Source: Lachnospiraceae bacterium (GTDB taxonomy: Bacteria > Bacillota > Clostridia > Lachnospirales > Lachnospiraceae). From it: 63,546 nt of DNA. Position 1 is the first letter of the stretch. Each line of letters starts with the position of its first letter. Of the stretch, positions 17,947 through 26,100 are shown piece by piece. The notes under the pieces are model-generated. The model was not told the DNA's origin. It saw nothing but the letters and a program-made list of their open reading frames with translations, and ran no database searches. The DNA lies in contig JAQUUX010000005.1 of the NCBI GenBank assembly GCA_028693705.1, forward strand, positions 1-63,546, written 5' to 3'. The position numbers were made by a program, and so were the translations under genes.

Positions 17947-19107
17947 TTATTTCATATAAGGTTCATCCCACAGCTTTAATGTGGTACCAATTCCTTTTTC
18001 TTTAGCCTTTTGGTAGCATTCGTAACCCCATGACAGATCTTCCAGTGGCATACCGCCGATACTGCACATCACAATCTCGTCCTTAGACTTTCTGCCGGCA
18101 GAGATGCCGTTTACGATATCACTGAGATTGATAACGTTTTCACGAGGTGCCTTTTCACTATTTACCAGATGAATGAAATGCATACCCATGATACACCATT
18201 CTCTCTTATTTCCCAGTTCATCTACAGGGCCTCTGGCAATAAAGTTTTTCATGTATTTCTCGTACATACCATAGTTATCTACTACCATTGTTGTGTTCAA
18301 TAACTTATCATATTCTTTTACAAAAAAACTTCCCATGGAAAATACGGCAGCACCTTTTTTGAACCAGTCAGGCTTAAACTCTTCCATGTCCTGTTTGGTA
18401 ACAGACATTGCCTCGCTGACGATATCAGCACCCTCACAAGCCTCTTTCAAGGTAGAACAAATGATTATATTCTTAATCTGCGGATAATTTTCTTCAATAT
18501 ATTGCTTCATTGCCATGGCAGATTTGGAAGTCGGTGTGGAACCCTTGATTTTCACAGTATCGATTTCCGGCATGACAGCCATATAACACATGAAAGCACA
18601 TTTATTGATTACACCGGGACCAATCAGGGATATTACTTTGGAATCCTTATTGGCCAGATAAGATGCCGCCATGGCAGGCATTGCTCCGGTTCTCATGGCG
18701 CTTAACAGATTGGCAGACATATAAGCTACCGGCGCTCCTGTCATTACATCATTTAAGGTTACCATCAAAATGGATCTTGGGAGACCGATCTGCAGGTTGT
18801 GATTGTTGGAACCATAAAATTTTTGTCCTGCAATATGATATTTACCACCCAGATAAGCCGGCATGGCATTGAATCTTCTATCCGGTCCATCATCAAGAGG
18901 GAAGCCTTCGATATCTGATTTTGCCGGGAAATTTACCTGCAGACCATGTTCATCTGCTTTCGGTCCGCCTAACAGAAAGTCATGCTTTCCAAATAAACTC
19001 ATGGTCTCACGCATTGCTTCCACACAGCCGGCGGCATCCAGCACGCCGGCATCAATCATATCTTCTTCATTTAAATATAAGAAATCAATTTTCATTCTTT
19101 TACCCAT
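17947..19107 (-). CDS. ornithine cyclodeaminase/mu-crystallin family protein (paralogue)
   Basis: A 386-aa protein of the same family as the gene at 16600, with ISLIGPGVINKCAFMCYMAV as the dinucleotide site and SANLLSAMRTGAMPAMAASYL. It keeps the family's length and C-terminal GMPLEDLSWGYECYQKAKE, shared almost word for word with the paralogue. The start could also be the second Met (MKIDFLYLNEEDMI, at 19095). It begins 21 bp after potD, so uptake and metabolism are probably coupled. Two divergent copies may act as a heteromer or on two substrates. Confidence 0.8.
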   Translation of the reverse strand: MGKRMKIDFLYLNEEDMIDAGVLDAAGCVEAMRETMSLFGKHDFLLGGPKADEHGLQVNFPAKSDIEGFPLDDGPDRRFNAMPAYLGGKYHIAGQKFYGSNNHNLQIGLPRSILMVTLNDVMTGAPVAYMSANLLSAMRTGAMPAMAASYLANKDSKVISLIGPGVINKCAFMCYMAVMPEIDTVKIKGSTPTSKSAMAMKQYIEENYPQIKNIIICSTLKEACEGADIVSEAMSVTKQDMEEFKPDWFKKGAAVFSMGSFFVKEYDKLLNTTMVVDNYGMYEKYMKNFIARGPVDELGNKREWCIMGMHFIHLVNSEKAPRENVINLSDIVNGISAGRKSKDEIVMCSIGGMPLEDLSWGYECYQKAKEKGIGTTLKLWDEPYMK

Positions 19108-19128
19108 CCCGCTTAGTCATTCTCTAAA

Positions 19129-20208
19129 TTACTGTTTCAGTTTAGTCCACATCTCATCATAAATAGCCAGTGTATCGGTATCCAGGTTCTCCACATATTC
19201 ACCTGCTGCAATAACATCTGCTGGAGGGTTCTTAGCAAGATTTCCGGAATATTCCTCACCCATTGCCTCTACTGCTTTTGTATTCGGGCAAAGATATGGG
19301 AACTCTTCTGATACCATCTGTGCTGATTCAGAATCTAACATGAAGTTAATAAACTGCATTGCAGCTTCGTAATTCTTAGCACCTTTTGTAATTGCCCAGT
19401 TATCCATGAACAAATAAGCACCTTCTGAAGGATATACCACTTCGATGGCCGGATTTTCTTCCATTGCAAGAGCAATTTCTGCACTCCATGCAAAACCAGC
19501 TGTACAGTCTCCGGAGATTAATGCTGATTTCGGGCTGTCTGAATCATATAATTTTACATTATCTTTTAAGGTTAATAATTTATCCTGAACTTCTGTTAAT
19601 TTAGCAGTATCTGTTTCATTCATGCTGTAGCCCAAGCTTCTTGCTGCCATACCGATCACAGCACGGTAATCATCCAGTACAACCAGTGAACCACTTAATG
19701 CCGGATCAAACAAATCATTGTAACTGGTGACATCCAGATCTACTTTATCAGTGTTAACCGCAATAGCAGCCACACCGCCCTGATATGGTACTGAATATTT
19801 ATTACCCGGATCATAAGAAGGATCCAGATAAGACTCACCAATATTAGACAAATTAGTCAATGCTTCCTGATTTAATTCTTCCAACATCCCCTGTTCTATC
19901 ATCAGCTGAATCATATAATCACTTGGCTGTACAATATCATAGGTTCCTTCTGATTCGGATTTTACCTTTGCCAACATGTCTTCATTAGAAGAATAAGTAG
20001 AAACATTTACCTTAATGCCTGTTTCCTCTTCAAATTTCTCAAACACAGAATCCGGTACATACTCAGTCCAGACAAATACATTCAGTTCTCCGCCATCACC
20101 GGCTGCTGCCCCTGAACTTGCTGTTTCACTGCCGGAACCTCCACAACCTGCCAGTAAAGTTGCTGCCATAGTTGCTGTTAATAACACGCTTATAAGTTTT
20201 CTTTTCAT
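19129..20208 (-). CDS. potD: spermidine/putrescine-binding lipoprotein
   Basis: A 359-aa extracellular binding protein anchored by a lipid on Cys22 of the LLAGC lipobox. Mature sequence shows the PotD/PotF pattern: LNVFVWTEYVPDSVFEKFEEE, SDYMIQLMIEQGMLEELN, and AINYEAAMQFINFML-like helix (KNYEAAMQFINFML). It delivers polyamines to PotBC. It is last of potABCD, 72 bp after potC, and is followed after 21 bp by an OCD-like gene. Related periplasmic proteins bind other amines, so the ligand is inferred from the family. Confidence 0.9.
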   Translation of the reverse strand: MKRKLISVLLTATMAATLLAGCGGSGSETASSGAAAGDGGELNVFVWTEYVPDSVFEKFEEETGIKVNVSTYSSNEDMLAKVKSESEGTYDIVQPSDYMIQLMIEQGMLEELNQEALTNLSNIGESYLDPSYDPGNKYSVPYQGGVAAIAVNTDKVDLDVTSYNDLFDPALSGSLVVLDDYRAVIGMAARSLGYSMNETDTAKLTEVQDKLLTLKDNVKLYDSDSPKSALISGDCTAGFAWSAEIALAMEENPAIEVVYPSEGAYLFMDNWAITKGAKNYEAAMQFINFMLDSESAQMVSEEFPYLCPNTKAVEAMGEEYSGNLAKNPPADVIAAGEYVENLDTDTLAIYDEMWTKLKQ

Positions 20209-20280
20209 ATTAGTTCTTCCTCTCTTTTGCGAAGCAAAATATAATGCCTCTGTTTACAGAGGCTATGCCTCCTCTTGTTT

Positions 20281-21081
20281 TTATTTTTCCCTGCGCTTCA
20301 GCAAATCACTCTGCGTCAGCACAACCAAAATAACTGTCGCCAATAAAATCAGTGTGGATAGTGCATTCACATCCGGTGCCACACCACTCTTGATGCTCTC
20401 CATAACCTTTAACGGATATGTCTTTGTCTGTCCGTTTACAAAATAGCTGATAATAACATCATCAATAGAAAGGGTAAACGCCAGTAACGCTCCACCTGCA
20501 ATACCCGGTGCCAGTACCGGCAATGTAATTTCAAAAAAAGTAGTAACTCTGTTAGCTCCCAAATCCATACTGGCTTCTTCTATGGAATTATCATAGCCAT
20601 CCAGTCTTGCCCGCACATTGAATATAACAAAGGGAACACAGAAGGTAACATGTGCCAGGATCAAGGTCAGCATTCCTCTTGGAATACTTACTTTAGAAAA
20701 AATCGTCAATAATGATATACCTAATACAATTTCAGGAATAACTACCGGTATGTATAGCAATCCGTCGATAATACTTTTCCCGCGAAATTTATATTTGTAC
20801 ATACCTACTGCACCAAGTGTTCCGATAATCGTTGCCAGCAAAGTACTTACCAGCGCGATGATCATGGTATTTCCAAAAGAACTTAGCAAAGATGAATTAT
20901 CAAATAATTTCACATACCAATCCAGCGTAAAGCCTTTCCACGACAGATAAGGCTTTGATGTGGTTGCATTCATGGAATTTACCACAATGACTGAAATAGG
21001 AAGAAACAGGAACATATATACCAAACTGCAAAATACAATACCCAGTCTTTTTTGCAGTTTTGCTTTCGTTTTTCTTTTCAT
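20281..21081 (-). CDS. potC: spermidine/putrescine ABC transporter permease
   Basis: A 266-aa inner-membrane permease with about six transmembrane segments and the cytoplasmic EAA loop EEASMDLGANRVTTFFEITLP, which contacts the PotA ATPase. GGALLAFTLSIDDVIISYFVNG is the strongly conserved PotC region. It follows potB by 20 bp. Confidence 0.92.
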   Translation of the reverse strand: MKRKTKAKLQKRLGIVFCSLVYMFLFLPISVIVVNSMNATTSKPYLSWKGFTLDWYVKLFDNSSLLSSFGNTMIIALVSTLLATIIGTLGAVGMYKYKFRGKSIIDGLLYIPVVIPEIVLGISLLTIFSKVSIPRGMLTLILAHVTFCVPFVIFNVRARLDGYDNSIEEASMDLGANRVTTFFEITLPVLAPGIAGGALLAFTLSIDDVIISYFVNGQTKTYPLKVMESIKSGVAPDVNALSTLILLATVILVVLTQSDLLKRREK

Positions 21082-21101
21082 AGCAGTTACCTCATTTTTC
21101 T

Positions 21102-21980
21102 CTACATTCCCAGGCTTTCCATGTCCCCACCCATTTTCTGATATAGCTTAACAAGTAACAGTGTGATTAAAATAAGAATAATGGATAGTGCAGCACCTAA
21201 CGGCCAGTTATTACCACTCTGGAATTGCCTTTCAATTAAGTTACCGATTACATCTGAATTACCGCCGCCTAAGATATCTGATACAAAGAAATATCCCAAA
21301 CAGGGAATAAATACCATGATACTGCCGGAGAAAATACCACCTGCTGTTAATGGCAGAACCACTTCCAGAAATGTTGATATCTTTTTTGCACCCAGATCAG
21401 AAGATGCTTCCAATAAATTCGTGTCCAGCTTTTCAATAGAGGTATATAAAGGCAGGATCATAAATGGGATCAGACAATATACCATACCTAATACAGTAGT
21501 TCCCTGCTTGAACAGAAAATCTATTGGTTCACTTGTCAAATGCAAAAACTGTAATGCAGTGTTCAGCCATCCATTTGTTCCCAGGAAAGTTCTCCAGCCG
21601 TAGATACGAATCAATGAATTCGTCCAAAATGGAATGATGACCAGCATATACAACAATTTTTTTCGCTTACTTTTTGTTCTGGCTATTAAATAAGAAAAGG
21701 GATAACCGATTAAAATGCAAAACAGTGTGGTCAAAAAAGCAATTGCCAGTGACTGTCCGTATATTTTCAGATAATCCGTACTGAATAATCTGAGGTGATT
21801 TTGAGTAGTAAATTTGAATACCACATTATAATATTGATCAATAGAACAAAAGCTCATAACGCCTACATAGATCAAAGGAATTGCTACCAATAAAATCATA
21901 CATAAGGTAACAGGACCTACCATTACCATTGCCGGTAAGGTATTTGATTTCCATTCATGCTTTGCGTGTGCACTTTTCAT
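21102..21980 (-). CDS. potB: spermidine/putrescine ABC transporter permease
   Basis: A 292-aa permease with hydrophobic segments from PAMVMVGPVTLCMILLVAI onward. The EAA loop LLEASSDLGAKKISTFLEVVLP and the region SGSIMVFIPCLGYFFVSDILGG mark it as PotB-type. It follows potA by 22 bp and pairs with PotC in the membrane. Confidence 0.92.
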   Translation of the reverse strand: MKSAHAKHEWKSNTLPAMVMVGPVTLCMILLVAIPLIYVGVMSFCSIDQYYNVVFKFTTQNHLRLFSTDYLKIYGQSLAIAFLTTLFCILIGYPFSYLIARTKSKRKKLLYMLVIIPFWTNSLIRIYGWRTFLGTNGWLNTALQFLHLTSEPIDFLFKQGTTVLGMVYCLIPFMILPLYTSIEKLDTNLLEASSDLGAKKISTFLEVVLPLTAGGIFSGSIMVFIPCLGYFFVSDILGGGNSDVIGNLIERQFQSGNNWPLGAALSIILILITLLLVKLYQKMGGDMESLGM

Positions 21981-22002
21981 CTGTCATACACCTCTTTTCC
22001 TG

Positions 22003-23109
22003 CTATCCCAATACGATATTTTCCATTGCCTGGAATACAACCTGATCCTGATTATGGATCAAAACAGCATCCTCTCTGTTCCAGTAAGGATATATTGTCG
22101 TCTCCAGCTCAGGAAGGGCTTCTCCCGCCAGTCTTTCGATTTTCAGTTCATTCCCATTTGGCAGTACTGCGATGCACTTTACAATGGAACCTACATAAAT
22201 ATAATCTCTTACTTTTGCTTCAATACTAAATCCTTCCACCGGAGCACTGGCGTATTTCATTTTCTCAGGACGTATGGAAACAGTTATGTACTCTCCATTC
22301 TGGAATCCTACTGCTTTTCCAAGTACGGCTCCATTTTCTACATTAATGGTAATATCCTGATCTGTAATCTCTGCAATACAGCCATCGAAAATATTGGTTT
22401 CTCCAATGAATGTAGCTACGAATTTTGTCTTTGGCTTTTCATATATTTCAGTTGGTGTCCCCAGCTGATCCAGGATTCCTTCGTGCATAATAGCAATTCG
22501 ATCACTCATGGTAAGTGCTTCTTCCTGATCGTGCGTTACATAAATAAAAGTAATGTTCAGCTTTTTCTGTAATCTTTTCAATTCCAGCTGCATCTGTTTA
22601 CGAAGCTTTAAATCAAGTGCTCCCAATGGCTCATCTAGGAGTAATACTCTTGGTCTGTTAATCAGTGCCCTTGCTATAGCGACTCTTTGTTTCTGTCCAC
22701 CGGATAACTGGTTTGGATATCTTTTTTCAAATCCTTCCAGCTGTACCAGTTCCATCATCTCCATCACACGTTTTTTGATTTCATCCTTAGGTACTTTTTT
22801 CATTTTTAAACCATAAGCAATGTTATCGAAAATCGTTTTATGTGGAAATAAAGCATAGCTCTGAAAAACTGTATTTACATTTCTCTCGTATGGCTCCTTC
22901 TCTTCAATGGACTCACCTTCTACCTTAATGCTTCCGCTGGAGGGCTCTTCAAAACCTGCGATCATGCGAAGTGTTGTTGTTTTACCACATCCTGAGGAAC
23001 CCAGAAGTGTAAGGAATTCTCCTTCTTCAACAGTAAGGTTTAAGTCTTTCACCACATGATTGGTGCCATATATTTTGTTAACACCTTCTATTTCAACAAT
23101 ATGTCCCAT
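22003..23109 (-). CDS. potA: spermidine/putrescine ABC transporter ATPase
   Basis: A 368-aa ATPase with P-loop LLGSSGCGKTTTLR, Q-loop FQSYALFPHKTI, signature LSGGQKQRVAIARAL, Walker B VLLLDEPLGALD and switch His in THDQEEAL. A C-terminal TOBE-like domain (from about 240) is present. It begins 18 bp after glnB, which places the nitrogen-status protein PII directly ahead of polyamine uptake. Confidence 0.93.
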   Translation of the reverse strand: MGHIVEIEGVNKIYGTNHVVKDLNLTVEEGEFLTLLGSSGCGKTTTLRMIAGFEEPSSGSIKVEGESIEEKEPYERNVNTVFQSYALFPHKTIFDNIAYGLKMKKVPKDEIKKRVMEMMELVQLEGFEKRYPNQLSGGQKQRVAIARALINRPRVLLLDEPLGALDLKLRKQMQLELKRLQKKLNITFIYVTHDQEEALTMSDRIAIMHEGILDQLGTPTEIYEKPKTKFVATFIGETNIFDGCIAEITDQDITINVENGAVLGKAVGFQNGEYITVSIRPEKMKYASAPVEGFSIEAKVRDYIYVGSIVKCIAVLPNGNELKIERLAGEALPELETTIYPYWNREDAVLIHNQDQVVFQAMENIVLG

Positions 23110-23127
23110 AGCAACTCCATTCTCGGT

Positions 23128-23481
23128 CTACAGCGCTTTTAATCCTCTTTCACCGGTTCTGATACGTACAGCTTCTTCAATGTTTCGAATGAAGATCTTA
23201 CCATCACCTACATGGTCTGTAGCACATTTCTCTCTTACTTTCATAATGATAGGTTCCACATCCTTATCATCTACAACAACCTCTACCCTGATCTTGGGCA
23301 ACAGATTGATCGTTGTCTTAAAGCCCTTGATTTCGTTTAAACCGTTTTCACTTACAACACCTTTTTGTGTACCACATCCCATAACGGTTGATAATGTCAT
23401 ACCACCGCAATGTACATCATCTAAAATCTTCTTAATATCTTCCAGTTTTTCAGGTCTGATAATCATTACAAGCTCTTTCAT
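23128..23481 (-). CDS. glnB: PII-family nitrogen regulator
   Basis: A 117-aa PII signal protein; the start MKELVMIIRPEKLEDI is chosen because GGAGG lies 8 bases before it (an ATG one codon earlier is also possible). The fold signatures are GMTLSTVMGCGTQKG, then LLPKIRVEVVV and GDGKIFIRNIEEAVRIRTGERG. PII binds ATP/ADP and 2-oxoglutarate and controls transporters and enzymes through its T-loop. The T-loop (roughly VSENGLNEIKGFKTT) has no tyrosine at the usual uridylylation position, so covalent control is unlikely. No amtB is adjacent; its neighbour is potA, so PotABCD is a candidate partner. Confidence 0.9.
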   Translation of the reverse strand: MKELVMIIRPEKLEDIKKILDDVHCGGMTLSTVMGCGTQKGVVSENGLNEIKGFKTTINLLPKIRVEVVVDDKDVEPIIMKVREKCATDHVGDGKIFIRNIEEAVRIRTGERGLKAL

Positions 23482-23505
23482 CATGTATCCCTCCATCATG
23501 TCCAA

Positions 23506-23538
23506 CAAAAAAGAGGCCGTCAAAATTGACAGCCTCTT
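23506..23538 (-). terminator. terminator hairpin in the metQ-glnB gap
   Basis: Arms 23511-23523 and 23526-23538 pair with one mismatch, followed on the - strand by six T. It lies 140 bp after metQ but only 25 bp before the glnB start. It either ends the metQ transcript or attenuates glnB. A weaker 7-bp hairpin (ATTGAAT/ATTCAAT) lies just upstream. Confidence 0.75.
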
Positions 23539-23677
23539 CGCCTTTTGTTTCCTTATTTTCTTTAAATTGAATGTTAACCTATTCAATTTTCTATTTCAAT
23601 TATTCCCTTTTACCATTTTTATACTTCTTTGTAAGTATTTATACTACTTTTTATCTATTTATTGACAGGTTTTTCTC

Positions 23678-24604
23678 TTATTCTTCAAATGGAATAACTG
23701 CTCCATCATAGGTATTCTGGATAAAAGCTTTGATCTCATCTGACTTTAATACATTGACAAGAGCCTGAATACTTTCTGTATTTTCATTACCTTCTTTTAC
23801 AGCAATAATGTTTACATAAGTTTTAGCTGCTTCCGAATCTGAGGTTTCATATGCAACAGCATCTTTAGAAACAGAGTAACCGGCTTCCAATGCATAATTG
23901 CCATTTAAAACAACAAATGCAACCTCATCTGTAACTCTGGCAACCTGTGCTGCTTCCAATTCCACAATATCGATTTTTTTGGGATTTTCTGCAATGTCAT
24001 TTATGGTTGCTGTCAGTCCTGCACCTTCTTTTAGTGTGATAATACCGTTATCCTGTAACAGCAGCAATGCCCTTGCCTCGTTTGTTGTGTCATTTGGAAC
24101 TGCGATTGCATCGCCTTCTTCCAGGTCATTTAAATCTGTTTTAGTACCGGGATAAATACCAAATGGCTCGTAATGAATCTTTCCGGCAGTTACCAGGTGC
24201 GTTCCTTTTTCTTTGTTAAAACTCTCCAAATACGGTACATGCTGAAAATAATTTGCATCAAAGTCCCCGGCTTCTACAACTTCGTTTGGCTGTACATAAT
24301 CATTAAATACTGTAATATCCAGATTCCAGCCTTCTGTTGCCAGAATTTTCTTCGCTTCCTCTAAAATCTCTGCATGAGGTGTTGCTGATGCTGCGATCTT
24401 AATGGTTCCTTTTGTTTCTACAGCTGTAGTTTCAGTTACTTTAGTACTTTCTGTTGCTGTACCATCTGCCTGCGTTTCTGTCCCGACTGCCTGACTTTCT
24501 GCAGTATCTGCTGTTGTTCCTGTTGCAGCTGTACTGCCACATCCTGCCAAAACTCCTGTTGCTACCACTCCTGCTAAAATTACACTTACGATATTCTTTT
24601 TCAT
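23678..24604 (-). CDS. metQ: methionine-binding lipoprotein, MetQ/NlpA family
   Basis: A 308-aa binding lipoprotein, lipidated on Cys22 (VLAGC). The start at 24604 is set by GGAGG eight bases upstream; the in-frame ATG five codons earlier is part of that ribosome site. NlpA/MetQ motifs include IKIAASATPHAEIL, DFDANYFQHVPYL, AIPND-like AIAVPNDTTNEARALLLLQ and ALEAGY. It normally works with MetN and MetI, but neither is in the window, so it is an orphan here. A Thr/Glu-rich stretch of about 40 residues follows the lipobox. Upstream lies a Met-rich leader peptide with a terminator, so expression is probably controlled by methionine supply. Confidence 0.9.
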   Translation of the reverse strand: MKKNIVSVILAGVVATGVLAGCGSTAATGTTADTAESQAVGTETQADGTATESTKVTETTAVETKGTIKIAASATPHAEILEEAKKILATEGWNLDITVFNDYVQPNEVVEAGDFDANYFQHVPYLESFNKEKGTHLVTAGKIHYEPFGIYPGTKTDLNDLEEGDAIAVPNDTTNEARALLLLQDNGIITLKEGAGLTATINDIAENPKKIDIVELEAAQVARVTDEVAFVVLNGNYALEAGYSVSKDAVAYETSDSEAAKTYVNIIAVKEGNENTESIQALVNVLKSDEIKAFIQNTYDGAVIPFEE

Positions 24605-24691
24605 ATTATTTTCCTCCAATTTTTAATTTTTATTCTGATCCGTCTCTCTAAGAACCATTTTCCCGGCCCTGCAGACGTGTGCCTGTTTGGT

Positions 24692-24727
24692 AAAAAAATA
24701 GAGCAGGCACACGAATGTACCTGCTCT
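24692..24727 (-). terminator. attenuator terminator in the metQ leader
   Basis: On the - strand, AGAGCAGGTACA (24727-24716) pairs along its whole 12 bp with TGTGCCTGCTCT (24711-24700), one pair being G-U, around a TTCG tetraloop, followed by seven T. It lies between the leader peptide and metQ, about 60 bases after the leader stop codon and about 90 bases before the metQ start. A ten-base segment further on (24685-24676) is the exact complement of the loop and 3' arm and could form a competing hairpin. Confidence 0.92.
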
Positions 24728-24784
24728 TCTTCATTTTCTTTGTTGAAAGCTTCTGGCTTTATGGTTACTCAAAGAATTTCGAAA

Positions 24785-24901
24785 TCAGATAATCAAACGC
24801 GCACAAAAATCTGCCATGTCCATATGCATCATCATACACATGTTTCCACAGCTACACATCATCATATCCTGCATCATTACCAGATGTTTTGTCGTTCTCA
24901 T
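24785..24901 (-). CDS. methionine/cysteine-rich leader peptide of metQ
   Basis: A 38-aa reading frame with a good ribosome site (AAGGAG, 8 bases before ATG), too short for usual gene callers. Twelve of its 38 residues are Met, with clusters at 9-10, 13-15, 21, 23-25, 27 and 29, and four are Cys (16, 18, 22, 33); a core segment reads MMMCSCGNMCMMMHMDM. It is followed by a strong terminator and then metQ. This is the classic arrangement of a ribosome-mediated attenuator: scarcity of charged methionyl-tRNA would stall the ribosome in the Met codons and change folding downstream. A hairpin of TTCTTTG with CAAAGAA lies between stop codon and terminator. An alternative is a tiny metal-binding protein; the position before metQ argues for a leader. 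Confidence 0.8.
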   Translation of the reverse strand: MRTTKHLVMMQDMMMCSCGNMCMMMHMDMADFCARLII

Positions 24902-24946
24902 ATTGATTTCTCCTTTCTTCCAAGTTTTATTTTTTTGATTTTTTAA

Positions 24947-24975
24947 AGATTAGCACACTATTTTCCAAAAATCAA
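24947..24975 (-). promoter_or_regulatory. promoter of the metQ leader transcript
   Basis: TTGATT (24975-24970), a 17-base spacer and TAATCT (24952-24947) with an extended TGn before it. The -35 overlaps the end of mnmA. It lies about 45 bases before the leader peptide start. No SAM-I (S-box) or T-box core was found in the roughly 350-bp leader. Confidence 0.55.
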
Positions 24976-26093
24976 CTATAAATTTCAAAAATTGTTCCAC
25001 CACCAAGTACTAAATCTCCCTGATATAAGACAATTGCCTGTCCGGGAGCTACTGCCCCCGCGGGATCTGCAAAAGAAATTTCCACATTTCCGTCAGCCTT
25101 TACCCGGGCAGTTGCCTGTCGTTCCTCCTGATGATACCTGGTTCTTGCCATGACAGAAATCTCTTCCGTAGGCCGGGCAATGGAAATCCAGTTAAAATCT
25201 TTTGCCAGAAGTGTCTTGCAGGAAAGCTGATCCTTTTCTCCAAGCAGAATTTCATTATCTGTTAAATTAATCTGACAGACATATAACGGCTGTGTTGATG
25301 CAATACCAAGGCCTTTTCGCTGTCCGATGGTGTAATTGATGATCCCCCTGTGTTGTCCTAAAACTTTTCCATCAAAGTCTTTGAAATCTCCAAGCGGATA
25401 TTTTTTTCCTGTATATTCTCTGATAAATTTTGCATAGTTTCCATCCGGAATAAAACAGATGTCCTGACTTTCCCTTTTATTTGCATTCCCCAGGTTATGG
25501 TATTCTGCTATTTTTCTGATCTCAGTTTTGGTAAATGCACCCAGCGGGAATGCTGTATGTGCCAGCTGTTCCTGTGTCAGTGAATAGAGTACATAACTTT
25601 GGTCTTTTGATTCATCTACAGCCTTTTTCAGCTGATATCTCCCAATTTTCTCATCATAACCGATACGGGCATAATGACCTGTCACAATAAAATCACAGCC
25701 CAGTTCAGCTGCCCTGCGGTACAAACTCTCAAATTTCAGATAACGGTTACAGTTAATACAGGGATTAGGGGTTCTGCCGTTTTCATAATCTTCTACGAAC
25801 CTGTCCACTACATGGGTTTTAAACTCCACCTTCATGTTAAAAACATAATAGGGCATTCCCAAATGACATGCCACACTTCTGGCATCCTCTACATCGCTCA
25901 GAGCACAGCAAGTCTGTCTGCCAATAGTTTCTTCTTCTTTGGTTTCATACAGTTTCATGGTAACGCCCATACATGCATAGCCTTCCTCCTGCATCATCAG
26001 GGCGGCAACAGAACTGTCCACACCGCCACTCATGGCAATTAAAGCTTTTTTCTCCGAATGGTTCTGTTTTAGCACAGTTTTATTCAAATCCAT
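24972..26093 (-). CDS. mnmA: tRNA-specific 2-thiouridylase
   Basis: A 373-aa enzyme that places sulfur on U34 of tRNAs for Lys, Glu and Gln. It has the PP-loop ATP site AMSGGVDSSVAALM, the first catalytic Cys in NPCINCNRYLKF, and the second in ESQDICFIPDG. The insert GHYARIGYDE and the C-terminal beta barrel (TIGQRKGLGI onward) are present. It follows nifU by 7 bp, so sulfur from the cysteine desulfurase is probably passed directly to tRNA. Confidence 0.95.
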   Translation of the reverse strand: MDLNKTVLKQNHSEKKALIAMSGGVDSSVAALMMQEEGYACMGVTMKLYETKEEETIGRQTCCALSDVEDARSVACHLGMPYYVFNMKVEFKTHVVDRFVEDYENGRTPNPCINCNRYLKFESLYRRAAELGCDFIVTGHYARIGYDEKIGRYQLKKAVDESKDQSYVLYSLTQEQLAHTAFPLGAFTKTEIRKIAEYHNLGNANKRESQDICFIPDGNYAKFIREYTGKKYPLGDFKDFDGKVLGQHRGIINYTIGQRKGLGIASTQPLYVCQINLTDNEILLGEKDQLSCKTLLAKDFNWISIARPTEEISVMARTRYHQEERQATARVKADGNVEISFADPAGAVAPGQAIVLYQGDLVLGGGTIFEIYS

Positions 26094-26100
26094 ATGATTT

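Noticed and set aside
24677..24946. Open frame of 89 aa on the + strand over the metQ leader
   Set aside because: It is the reverse-strand shadow of the Met-rich leader (His-rich because CAT is the complement of ATG) and lacks a ribosome site.
24620..24975. SAM riboswitch or T-box before metQ
   Set aside because: No S-box core or AGGGTGG-type T-box sequence was found on the minus strand; the Met-rich ORF explains the leader better.
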